From Tubiluchus corallicola (Eukaryota; Priapulida; Priapulimorpha; Priapulimorphida; Tubiluchidae): DNA of 64,000 bases. The stretch spans positions 620,001 through 684,000 of the forward strand of contig JAQGDQ010000059.1 of NCBI GenBank assembly GCA_030141605.1, read 5' to 3'. Below are positions 1 to 12,700 of the stretch, piece by piece. The notes under the pieces were generated by a model, which made no database searches, was not told the origin of the DNA, and worked only from the letters and a program-made list of their open reading frames with translations. Positions within the stretch are counted from its first letter, which is position 1, and the number at the start of each line of letters is the position of its first letter. The position numbers and the translations under genes are program-made.

Positions 1-161
1 ACAGCAACATTACAAATTAAGAGTCAGATTGGTAAATCACTGCTTTAGCACATTTTTACTTCCTAAGTTGTCGTGTGTAATTGGGACCTATGCAAATATT
101 TCCCCATAACAAAGTTACTTCATGTGCATTGCTATACTTCTACGATAACGAATCTTTCTAG

Positions 162-421
162 GTAAAAAGTGCTTATTCTTCGAGGCTAACTCGTGGATGC
201 TCGGTATAGAACATTTTCCCGCTAGATGGATGAAAATGTGGGCAAGACAGCGGAAATTCCCAGAATGTGTTATCAACCACATAGAAGCAAAAGACATCAA
301 TGGACAAAAATTGACAGAGCTAGCTGCGACAGTAAGAAAAATCATGGTGGAATTTAATGTATCACAAAAAACAGCAATCATGATGAAGATCAAAATCGAT
401 GAAAATGATCCTGACTTTTAA
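162..421 (+). CDS. SAM-domain-like ORF, possibly a last exon or a relic
   Basis: The frame is open from about position 150 to a TAA at 419-421, after a possible acceptor (tttctag, ending at 161). The translation has a Trp-rich start, then ECVINHIEAKDINGQKLTEL and a run ending in AIMMKIKI. The spacing of hydrophobic residues and the DINGQKL motif resemble helices 2 to 5 of a SAM (sterile alpha motif) domain, a protein- or RNA-interaction fold of about 65 residues. No upstream exon is visible, because the window begins 160 bases earlier. It lies on the strand opposite to ADSL, in what should be an ADSL intron if that gene continues to the left. It could be the terminal exon of a plus-strand gene, a pseudogene fragment, or chance. 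The SAM assignment is by eye only. Confidence 0.35.
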
Positions 422-429
422 GAGACATT

Positions 430-588
430 ATGAGGCACCAGCATGTTCATCTATATGAGAAAGAGACAGTCATTGCGCATGATACTACGGCTTATCATAA
501 AGTAATGTTACCTAATATCACACCTACATCTGACATAATTGACCTAAGCAACAGAATTATTTCAGATGTGGTCACGAGATGGTGCTAG
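430..588 (+). other. Short unassigned ORF (52 codons) after the SAM-like ORF
   Basis: An ATG at 430 opens 52 codons to a TAG at 586-588, eight bases past the SAM-like ORF stop and in another frame. The peptide has ordinary soluble-protein composition (for example NITPTSDIIDLSNRIISDVV). I do not recognise a family. It may be part of the same decayed gene or element as the preceding ORF. Confidence 0.15.
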
Positions 589-1539
589 AGAGCAGATGCA
601 AATACAGTATTTAAGTAAATAAAATTGGTACTCGATAAAAGGATCTGCTACTGTCTAAAGAATAAGTTCAAAATTGGACTATGAATGCTGTTTTAAAACT
701 TATACCATATCATGCTGCATCCTACGGGCTTTATAACTTAAAGCATTGATCTTGTTTTTCTAGGAAACACATGTTTTAGTGATTAATCTAAGGCTTTCAT
801 TCACTAAATAGTAAGAGCAACAATGCTTTAAGAGTGAAGACTGTTGGCGCATGCAATATTTACACTAAAATCGTTCTATTATTCACAACAAAATTTATGT
901 AGCACCAAAGAAATATCTGCAAAGATAAACGCCAAAAGAAATTAGGAGCTGTACAATATCTACAACGCAGCATATTTCAGAAGCCAATGCACCATTAAAA
1001 CATACAAGTAAGCATGCATACAGTTTAAACATGGGAACATATCCGATAGATAGGCCACAACATCGAGAATAATAGCATTTTTTATTTAATGCTATTTGAA
1101 CGCCTGAAATGTCAATAAACTTGAGATTTCTACAGCTTCGGATAAGATGCAATTTATGTACTTATGCTCAAGTTTCTCAAAATAATTTCAGTTCGAAATT
1201 GATGGTATGACAGCATGTGAAAATCGACGCATCACTTGATTCATGCTTTGCAGTATAAATTATCTTGCAAGAGTTAAAAGCAAAATTCGCAGGAGATCAT
1301 AATTCTCAAAAATTATGGGAGGCAATGAAAAGCCTACATCTGTCATCAGTTTTTTTAAAACTTAGGCTCAGTTTATATTGTCACACCTTTTACACAGAGA
1401 TCAATGACACTTCAAATCTGATGCAATAATCTTCAAGCTGACATTGTGAACTTTAAAAAAGCTTCGCTTCAAAAGTCCTGCCTGCAATTAAATGTTGGTC
1501 CATCTGAATGCAGAAGGGTGCTTTGCTAGCAAATTGACT

Positions 1540-1860
1540 GGCTGATTAAAAGGCTACACACTAACTAAATGACATGGCTTGATTGACTGTCTGACCTAGT
1601 AAATGACTAAGTTGTCTGACTGCTAGATTGTTGAATAATTGGCTGATAGCCAGATTAGCTGACATGATCAACTCACTTGCTAACTCAGCGCCTACTTAAC
1701 TCTACTTAACCTGATACTCTAATTCAATGACAAGTTGACTAGCTCCCACACATACGAAGTGACACAACTGATTTACTTCGTGAGTGAGTAATTAAGTAAT
1801 TAATTGAATGATTGATAACTTACTGATTTAACTATTCAAATCAGCTCAATTAATTATTTG
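1540..1860. repeat. Cryptic simple repeat, degenerate GACT/TGAT-rich
   Basis: The stretch is built from degenerate tetranucleotides (gactggctgatt, ttgactgtctgac, gtctgactgcta, then taattaagtaattaattg). A similar degenerate GACT-type tract lies at 57290-57600. It carries no ORF or gene signal and looks like an old, eroded microsatellite. Confidence 0.6.
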
Positions 1861-2109
1861 AATTTAATACTTAAATGTGATAGCTTTCCAGAATGTGGTT
1901 TCCAACTTTGAAAAAATAACATCGTATCTGCATTAACAGATTACAGCAGTCTGGTTTTTTGTACAAGGACATATTTAAGAAAAATGTGTTAAGCGTTACA
2001 TAAAATATAATTGTTATCTCTAGCCACTTCGTGTATATTTGCATCCATGTTTGCGTCTGTGCCTTATAAATAACTAAGCATTCAAAAATAAAAATTTTTA
2101 CATGGGTTC

Positions 2110-2880
2110 GAAACAGGCATATCCAAAACTAGGATAGTCGAGACAAAAATCAAGACTGCTACCAATACTAGAACTTTTATAACCAAGACAATACCAAGAC
2201 CAATATCTACTAATTCACGACCACATTGTTTGAGACCAAGACCAAGACAGAAAACTATGCTTTCACATTTTTCACGTAAAACAGCTTTAAACAAGTTAAA
2301 TCCGCCTTTAAAATATTTTTGCATAAATTCTGTAGTCATTTTGCTGCATTTTATGGCAAGTAATATGAATAATTAACAAAGCGAGAATTCCGAGAGCAAG
2401 GAATTCCCAAAAGCATCGAAAACAGTCAAATTTGGTTGTTTTCCAATACTGTTTTCCAACACTGGAACACTTGGAACTGGAAGCACACAATTCCATTATT
2501 ACTGTACTTACCAAGACTTTGCTATAACTATGATGCAAAATTTCATATTCGTTCAGACTTTATGTTCTCGTTCTGATGGTCATGTATTTACTTGGCCGCC
2601 CACCACATATCTAAAAACTCAAGAAGTTGCCCAAGCAGTTTGTCAGCTAGTGTTCTGACAAACTGCAACGAGGTAATTCTATCTACTGAGTGGTAAAACT
2701 AATTGCTCTTTGTGCAATGTGGAATAAATTTTCAGACCAGGCATCAAGCCTAAGACCAAGGTCGATACCAGCATGTACGAGACCAAAGCAAAGACCAACA
2801 TGAGCAGAAACTGAAACTCATGGGACCGAGACCAAGACTGGCAAAAACTGGTCTCGAAAGCAAGACAGTCTTGTGGCACA
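2110..2880. repeat. Two blocks of degenerate 'gaccaagacc' repeat
   Basis: Blocks at about 2110-2260 and 2735-2880 are rich in variants of accaagacc and gagaccaag. The bases between them are unrelated AT-rich sequence. A related 'caagtccaagtc' tract occurs at about 11225-11290. The ORFs read through these blocks are low-complexity products and not genes. Confidence 0.5.
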
Positions 2881-3151
2881 TGTCTGACTCGAAATTGTTA
2901 CAAAACAATCAAACTCATTTTGTATACTACATGATTATATGTGTGCTTGCATAGCAAAATAGTCCATAAGTCGGCAACTAAGGTTTTCTAGTTAATCATG
3001 TGTCCTGAATCTCCATTTCGATACCAAATTCACCATTCTATGTTATTTCTCAGTTGAGATAATCAACGTTGAAGTTGAGGTACAGGCTATGCATTAAAAA
3101 ACATAATCTTGAGAAAATCACTGTTAAAGTTAGCCATTGTTTTTTGTCGCA

Positions 3152-3189
3152 TTTCTTCAAAACACTTAGCATTCTTCAAAACACTTAGC
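3152..3189 (+). repeat. Perfect 19-bp tandem duplication
   Basis: The 19-mer (t)ttcttcaaaacacttagc occurs twice head to tail, with at most one base different in the first position. It lies in non-coding sequence left of the last visible ADSL exon. It is probably a local replication slippage event. Confidence 0.8.
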
Positions 3190-3721
3190 AACGCACAAAT
3201 GCTGGTGGCTACGGACTTTGCAAGAGCACACTGAAGTTATGTTTAAATCCAGTAGATGGCTCCTCCCGACAAAGGTCTGGGCTTGGCAACAGAAAAAACC
3301 CACAGCTGCCAGGAGCTGCTATTGGAGTTTGAAAACAGGAGTTTTTTTTACAATTGCAGTACTAGTTTCTAGGCAGAAAGTGGGTAAGGAGTTATAAAAT
3401 TAAATTTTTAGTATTTTCTGAACACTTACTTAATAATTTAATGCTAGAATATAAAAGTCCAATATATTTAGCATTGGTTTTTACAAAATACGAAAAATTG
3501 ACATTTGACCAAATTTTTGGGTCATTCTATTTTGAAGCATCATACAGTAGTTTTAACTATGCCAACTTATGGACGGTTTTGGTATGCAAGCACACATATT
3601 GTGAATCTGTGATCAAAATAGTAAACTTTATGCTCGATTAAAATAAGTCGTAAACTTAGGTGAGGCTAAAAATTTAGAAATTTACTTATATGATCCTCAG
3701 CCAAGTATCAAACATGTTTAC

Positions 3722-6700
3722 CTTATGGACGGACACACCTAGGCTAGCAAGTACGCATAGGCTGTCAAAGTCATCTTTCCGACTATAAGTTTGACCACAG
3801 ACTTTTTCAACCCTATAAAAAATTGCAAAGTGAATGTAACTGTTGCATATGGGTAATATACAATCAAACAATCAGCATGGTGGCGACACCTACAATGCAC
3901 AATCAGCAAACAGAAATCATACCATACTAGGGAACATTCAGGCCACCACAGCAGGATATGTAATTACTGAATGTTGTAAATTGTAATTTATTGACCACTT
4001 CCATGTGCAGGTTTAATAACAATGCTTGTGCAATCAAGAAACATGCTTAAATATCATACACTGTGTGCCACATTATTAGGTCTATACTCAATGGTCCTTT
4101 TTCTCCATCAGTTTTGCAAATGCCTTGTAAGTAATGAGCAATACACATAACACCAGGCACATGGATTCCTAGTATTTAATGAGCTACAATTTTTGTTTTA
4201 TTTGCAATTCCTTGTCCTAAATTCAGCCCCTTCCAATCTTTCACTAATTTTTATGCAAAAAGAAAATCATCAATTAACAACTGGCTACGAAGACTTGAAC
4301 TAGTCAACTATTATCCCACCAGAAAAACAATAACTTAGGTGGTTTAATTTAGTAATTAGGCAATTAACTAGTAATTAGGTGAATAATCACTGGAAGATAG
4401 GGCAGATTCGATAATTTATGTGGATTACCGTAAGACAATGAATATCAGAAATTTTTTAGTCTTTTTTTGAATGCAGAAAAAACTATGTCTACACCCTGCT
4501 GAATATGGAATTTGTTTAAAGTCATATTTCTACAAAAATCCAGAAAGAACAAAGGCAAAAATTATTTAATGATAATTCAAAATAGCAATGAATGTCCACA
4601 ATCTCATATAAAAAGTAAAAAGGTGTTTAGTACATTTACTTTCCACAATGTTTTGATGAAAAATACAATAAGTGCTAGAAGGTTAAAAGATAAGGATAAA
4701 CCAGCATATTTGGCTGTATAGAAACTGATGTCATGATTATGATATTGAAAATGAAATTTGAAGACGATGACGACAAGGACAAAGGCAGCAATGATAACGA
4801 CAACGACGATGACAACAACAACGACGATGACAACAACAACAATATAAAAATAACAAAAAAAATGATAACAAATAAATTTTCAATTTCAGAAAACAGTAAG
4901 CACACATTCATTTATCAAAAAAGTTTCAATCGAAATACTATTATCTATTGTCGTTACTTTTCTATTGTAATGTCAGCAAACAGCTTCCTACAAATGTTCA
5001 AAAAATACGCCCTATTAAGTAAACCGAGCAGACAGTCTAGCAGTGGTCTGTCATCACCAACAATAACTTACTAAAGTATTCGAAATACGTACTTCTTGAA
5101 ACCAGCCATTTTCGTCACAAGTCCATCTAACATTTCAACCTAAAAATAATTCACAGTAACATTTTTAGTAAATACTAAAACAGCACATATATCAATAAAA
5201 ATATTGTTTCCTTCCCTAATAAAGCATAAAAGCAGGATTATCACTTGGATAAAACAATTATCATAGTGGAAAAGCAATTACTGTGGTCTTATTGTTTGCA
5301 CAAAGCTAAAGAAAACTAATAAAAAAGTTGGTTGGCTAATAATGGTTTGTCGGTCGCGGGCACCTCTGCTTGGCCTAAAATTAGTGACATCACAATGGCA
5401 GTCATATTATAAAATTCAACTTTGGCTGCATAATCTTTTGGCTTCATAATCATTTAAATGATTATTTGAGGTACTAAAGTACCAATTTTTCACAGCCGTT
5501 TTACTGGAGATTGATTTCGAAGCCAGGAAGGTACCAATGTTTGAAGTCTTTCAGCTGCTGTTAGGCAACTACCATCAAACAATTAAATTTTCTGCTGCAC
5601 AACTAGAAGTCAGACCTCACCAGCTGTGCAAGTTTGGGTGGAATCAAATCCACATCCTCTGAGAAATAGCATGAACAGTCAGACATATAGAAAGATGTAA
5701 GTGAGAATAAGAGCCAACTGAGTTGAACCATTGAACCAACAACAGACTTGCCAAAAACAATGCCATACAATAATCACCTTGTCAGCATTGTTGTCAAACA
5801 ATGCCATAAAGCTGGCTTGAGTTCCTGTTGTACCCTTTACGCCACGGAATCGAAGCTCATCTTTGACACGTTCCATATTATGTAAATCTTTCAACAAGTC
5901 TCTTATCCATAAACATGAACGCTTGCCAACTGTTACTAACTGTGCAGGCCTACAGAATATGCAGCAAATTAAAAACTAATACAGCTGCTTCAACTTCTAA
6001 AAAATTAATTATAAGGCACCTTTAAAAGTTCATCACACATTCTCGTTTTGGGTTAAGTCTTGAAAAGTTCCAATATTAGTGATTTAAGAATTTCAATTTT
6101 TTAAGCTGTCCAGCATATTTGCTTAAAAGTTAAACTTTTGATTTAAAGTAAATTAAATTCTGTTTTGCTCAATTTAACATGTTAGCACTCATGACTTTAG
6201 CAATTCATCATGCATGGTTGATTCAGATTTATGTCAATAATATTAATTATTAAATAGTTTATCATAATCAAAAGTACCACATAACTGAATAATAACTGGA
6301 CAGAAGCAATACATTCTCTAGCATTTATTGTAGTAATTTCAAAGAAATTTTAAACTTCACTCGCACTTATTTTTCACACAAGCAAAAATTTATTTACTCA
6401 TGACTCAAAAAACAGTGCAGCTTATGCCACAGAGAAATTTGAAAACAATGATTATAGTTTGTCAGAAAACTTCTTGCTTACCAGCCATCCTAAAATCATT
6501 TTTCTTTGCAGTTTTATGAACATTTTATTCTATTCGATAGAACTTACTGTAAATGAGTAAAACCCAAGCAAGGCAAATCCTTGTATTGGTCTGCAAACTT
6601 GCTTAAACGATGTATGCAACGTGCAACTTTTGGTATAAGGATAACAAATGCATCTCTTGTCATCATAAGATCCTGAAAATAAAAGATCAATCATGCACTA

Positions 6701-9700
6701 GCTCAGTTCAGTAGAAAAAAACATGATGCATACTCACTTAAAGGAAAACCGATTGATTATTTAAACTTTTAATTTACTGTCTAAAATATACATTTTCTTG
6801 CCTATAAAGGTTAACAATTGTTTCCTATATTTGAGTAATTAGCTTAGAAAGTTAATTAATGGTAATTGAACGCAGCTATTGCTTATGTCAGAAACTAACC
6901 ACAGTTTGTGCAATGATAAGCATCTTCCCTTGCACGTCAAGCACGTTTGCGTAAGTGTTACTGTTTAAACGCGTGATGTCCCGAAAATGGGCTTTAAGTT
7001 ATATGACAACAGAAACTAACACTGCAGTATTGTGATAATGGTTATCACAGTACTGCCTTCTATTTGTTGGCCACGCGAATGTGACAAAAAAGCGCCGCTG
7101 CCAATCTTAGTAAATTCACTGAAAAGTGTGTAGCTTTGAAAGTTTAACGAAATTTGAGTATCCGAGGTATTTATTATTTAATCTAAGCTTTGATTTAAAA
7201 AAAAAGCTATTGCTGTTTTCAATATTTTAGACTATTCTTTATTCTGAACTAATGTTTACACAATCATCCGGTTTTCCTTTAACTTCACGTCTATGTTATT
7301 CTTTTATATTAAACACCAAAGGGAAAAAATTACAAAATAAAACTCAAAAATAAAGAAAATTTTTGTTAAATTTTAAGTAAATTTATGTTTTACTAATGGA
7401 CCTGAACACAAAAATATTTAATAGAACATGTCAGAGCAATTTAAACTTTTGCACCATCAACTCCGACTACTTGTATGACTGTCTGATGAACCACATCAGT
7501 TTTTTCACAGTTGTTAAAAGCGTTGCAACATTGTAACCATTCAGTGTCTAAATAAAATTCTATCGTTTAGCAGACATATTTACCAGAATTAAAACTGCAC
7601 GGGAATAAGAATAAACATACCCCATTTAAAGAGAGAAGATCCAAATTAAATTCTTCATGTTTATATGTTACAGGCAAAGTATGAACAGCATATTCTATAA
7701 AATGCCTAGGCAATGCAGCTCATAATTTTTTCTACAAAAAAATGGATTCATGCCAACAGTAAAAGTTAGTGATCTCCCACAATTTTTTAATAAAAAACCA
7801 CTAACTGAAAAAAGGTTACACTAAATGCAAGAACATTAGTACTTCCATTTTAGTTGTGTTTCATATAGGATGGACACAGAAACACCTAACTACTCCGTGT
7901 TTAAAATGAAAGAATGATTTTACACTGAATTAGAAAAGGGCAAGCAAATAAAGCAGTGAACACTGTTTTCACAAGTGACATCATTTAATTAACCATGTAA
8001 ATGACTCTATCATCAGGACGAAAATTGCAGTTTTATCATTAGAATGCCTATGGTGCATGACGTTATGGTTGTTCCAACAGAAGAGCAATTATGTATCACC
8101 TGTAGATGGGAAATACTGCTACAAAGTGAATTGCTTGACATATTTTGTGATACACATTGCAATATATCGATTGTGCAATCCCATAATTATTCTAAAATCG
8201 ACTGCTATATTATTTACTTATTGACACTCAGTTATATATTTCTATATAAGTTTTTTAGGATAATATTAAAACAATTAACTCGCCTGTTCACTTGAAGTCC
8301 TTGCATATTAATTTAATACACCGATTAAGCCCTTTTACACATTCTATACGATTCCTAGTGTTGTGCAAAAAATCTAGTAAAAGTTGGATTTAACCCGAAT
8401 TACGTCCATTTTATACTTTGCCAAAGTCACTTTTGCATCCTGTATAGATCCTAGCTAAAATATAAAATGTCTAGGCAGTGCTGAAAATGCTGCAACAAAA
8501 ACATCTATTCCACACTTTTCCGGAAATGTATAGGCGTTGTATAAAACGCCTAGGAATTTTATAAAATGTCTAAATTTTACATATTGCCATAACATGTACA
8601 CTGCTACCATTTCCGAACTTCTCTCAAGCACAGTTAGAAAAATATAAAAAATAGAACGGAAAAAAATCATTTAAAAATGTTTTGAATTTGCTGGAAATGG
8701 TTATTAAATTTAAAGTAACATAGTTTAGTAAAAAGTAACAACATTCTATTTCATCCATCCTACTTGCCCCCTTCAATGAAACTTCATTAATATTTGTAGT
8801 TCAATGGCAGTTACTAGGAAACCATCATGTTTGCAACATTTACTAACATGACTTCAAAGGGTAGCCTAATAAATGAGCAATAAAGGTGGCGAGCAATCAA
8901 AAATGCCATTTGACGTTCTGTTCTGACAACAGAAAGCCATTAACGAAACAAAGCAGTTGGCCTGATTGTTTATTGATTACATGACTACAACATATAGGCA
9001 TCAGAGTTCATTTCAATACATTGAATAATAATTACATTGACTGCTTAAAAGAGCTACTGTGCACCCATTTGCAGCACATATTGATTTTTTCTGCAGCTGT
9101 TGTCAGGTACCAATCATAGGTAAAACTAAAAACCGAAAAGTAATGAGAACTGAGCACTTTATAATGACTACCAAATAATGTTTCTGTAACAGCTATTTGG
9201 GGTAATAACATGTTTTGTGGAAAACACATTAGTTATTTGTAATGTGAGTCAACACTCACAACTCACAGGTCATATCTCAGATAGCTAAACGTGACAGTTG
9301 CAAAAGTCCTGCCAATTATAAATTTAAGAAAAACATTTCAACAAGCTAATTTTGTCAAACTTACTAATCTTATAGGGATAGTTGGCAACTTGAGATAGCA
9401 GTAGAAAGGTCAAAGGTCAATTATAATTCAAAGCTTTAAAGAATTGAGCAGGCAGCTCAATGTCAAAAATAATTTAAAACTCCCAAATTGAAGTAATGCG
9501 AGTACCAATAATAAGAGTTTGTGCAAGTGCTACATACACATAGATAGCCTTGCAAAATGAATTTTGTCCCTGTCTGTCAAATTACATACATGATGTGCAG
9601 AATGTTGAAACTACATAAAACAATTCAAAAGTACACAATCAAAATACAACTTAAAAAGACAGGACAGAAGAGCACCATCTGAAGTCACAACACTGAAGTC

Positions 9701-12700
9701 TAGGTTGCCTGCAGTCCATGGCTGCTTCTGTCATGTAAGTATAGATTTTAAATAAGCTCTAAATTATGATATATTGCAGTAAAGCAAAACTGGATAAATT
9801 ATGGCAATAAAGCAGGATATCCTAATGTTCAGAATATGATTGGTATTATATTCAACATAAAAAACACGATGACCTCTATAGGATCAATGATTATATATTA
9901 TTTCAGAAGGTAGATATATTTTTTATGTTAAAGATGACAAGTCTCAGGACAGCTCTCTCTCTCCCATATTTTAAGTCCTGGTGTTAAATGCAGTTCATTC
10001 TTTATTTCTACTCTACAGACAGCAGTTACTGAACTGAAGTGTGAATAAAACTCCATTAGCTACTTACCGTGTTATCTCCAACATAAGCAGAAGTTGCACC
10101 AAGGTGTATAATTGGTGCCGCAGCAGGACAGCACCGAGCAAAAGTATGCAAATGAGCCATTACATCGTGTCTCCGCTTTCTCTCTTCCTCTGCAGCAATA
10201 TTGAAGTCAATGTTGTCTAAATTTGCCTCCATCTCTCTGATTTGTTCTTCTTTAATGTCAAGGCCTAAAGTCTGTATGAAATAAATTGTAAAAAAGTCAA
10301 AATGACAAAATTAACAAAGAAGAAAGTAATAGGCTACTTTGCTCCGTAAAAAAGTTGCATGTATGCTATTGATGATGCACACATTTACCACACAATAAAG
10401 TCTCAATTCATGAAATGCCAAGACCAACTTCTAATTAAGTGTATTAGCCAATGCTAAAAATTAATAACTATTTATTTCATGGGATTTATTGATCGACATA
10501 TAAAATCTGTTTAGTTTAAAATTAAATCACTATTTTATGAGTCACACCTATGGTTTGTGAATACCAACGAAGGGATGGTTTAAAGTCATTGTTTTGTGGC
10601 AAGCCTTCAACAAACTGTATAAAAGCTGTGTAAATGATGAATGCATCAAAAGTAGAGCTCTTATTCTTTGTAGTCTTAGTGGGCATTTCACATTCTGTGC
10701 TAGTGCAGTAAACAAATCTTACGCTTTGCACCGCAAATCTTTACTGTAGAAAGGTCGTGTCAGGTAATGTGAAGTTAAAATTCTAACTGTTAAATAATAA
10801 AAAACGGCTTAAACTCTGACAAGCATACATACTATACAATCTTTGCAAGAAAGCAATTTGCTTTGTACTATTTGTTGACCAAAAAAGGTGGGCCTAAGTT
10901 TAGTCCTACAATTTTTTTAATCAAAGTTGTACATCACTCTCCTTGGTCACTCAGTTATTGTGCCAAATTCCATTATAGCTGGCCACAGCGATTTGGTTTG
11001 GCTGGTTACATGCAACAAACAAATAAATAAAGCTATTTTGGTATTATACAAGAGATATAAATCAAATACGACAAATATGAATTGTCCTGAGCAGAATTTA
11101 AATCACAAACAGACTTAAACAAATATAGTAAAACATGATGTCACTGGATGTCATTTAAATTTCCTACGCACCAAAAAAGTAATCTGAAAAGTTTGCCATG
11201 TATGCCCAATATTGTAGCTTTTGTGGCTCAAGTCCATGTCAAGTCTATGGTTACTACGGCCCAAGTCCAAGTCACTATGCTCAAGACTAGCGTAAAAGAA
11301 AACTTATCTGAGCACTAACATGGTAGCCAACATGTGAACATGATTAATAATTTAAAAGTTCCTAGCAATACAAAATTTTAGAATAGCTCCAAACATGACA
11401 ATCATCACTATAATTTGAATGCTATTATAAACACGTCTACTTTCTCTATCTTTTGCCGAGATTTTACGTGCATATGTCCATAGCGATGCCCACCTTCATT
11501 TTCACCACAGCACATTTTCATCAACCAAACTGAAGCCAATTTATACTTGATGAGTGCCACAAAACCTCAACAAAATGATCAGCCGTGCTACCGAACAAAA
11601 TTCTGAATAAACTAACAAGATCAAAGCCGAACCAAATTTTTTACCAAAATTGAGCAGAATTTTCTTGTAATTGAAAAATAATTGTAAATTCTTGTAAAAG
11701 AATTACAAACTCTGTAATGTTTTATCGTTTTAAGTTAGTGGTTATTGGTGTGTAAAATTGTTACCTGTGTAAAACTGACTGTGTTTTTATTTAATGGTTA
11801 AGCAGTAAAGCAGCCCTATTTCCTTCAAAAACAAAACTGCAATAGTACAAATGTTCACTAGCTCGAGCTCATAGATTTCGTCGTGTATAATATAATACAG
11901 CACCGCCAAGACACTGAGCATTTACTAGAGGTAAGTATCGAATGTAAAATTATAGATTTAAATAGTTCATCACTTCAACTACAAACATTCTTTATCATTA
12001 AAACTTTTGAATCATCATGGAATCAGGACAGTTAGCTGGGATTTCTGTGCACAATTATTAAACAAATTATTACTGTTTTTACTGTAGACAGTATATATGT
12101 ATAACATGATCACATGATTTATATATACATTATTTATTCAATTGTTAGGTTATCGTCTCAAAGCACTCTGATCCTTTTTTCTTTATTAATTCTTACAAAC
12201 CTCATTTTGTTTGTATTACAGAGACATGGTTATGCACTGATTTGGACGACTGTATTTTTGTGTCTAAGTGGATGTAGAATATTTAGATGTGATAATCTTC
12301 TGTACTTCCAGATGTTTCTAAAGGAGAATGTATGGTATGTATTCGAATTTCTTCTTACTCATCTTCCTTGATAATTCTTTGTGCTTATAGACTTCTAATG
12401 CATATTATATCGATACTTTTGGTGTTTCCGAGGTTGATGTTCTTGTGTTTAAGTAGCATCATTAACAATTAATGTTCTAGGTTTGAGGCAATTGGTTGTG
12501 TTAATTTCAATTTTCCTTGCATTAATCCTGATTCTGTATCCCAATTATAAAGCATATTCTTGATTTTGTGAATAACAATTGATTAATTCAATGTGTTAAT
12601 TTCCCTACTCTTCAAAACGAGATCTCATACTAGTTAACTGCTTTGAAAGTATTTCAGAAGCTAAGCATGTCCCTTGTTTTACTAAAAGTGGTCATGACAC

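Noticed and set aside
2082-2339. Minus-strand ORF containing MPVSNP, considered as the ADSL MPYKRNP loop
   Set aside because: Only three of the motif residues agree, the surrounding residues are hydrophobic low-complexity sequence from the gaccaag repeat, and no splice sites fit.
4675-5074. ORFs on both strands with Asp/Asn or Ser/Leu runs
   Set aside because: Caused by the GAC/AAC tract in an ADSL intron. The true exon here is only 5093-5139 on the minus strand.
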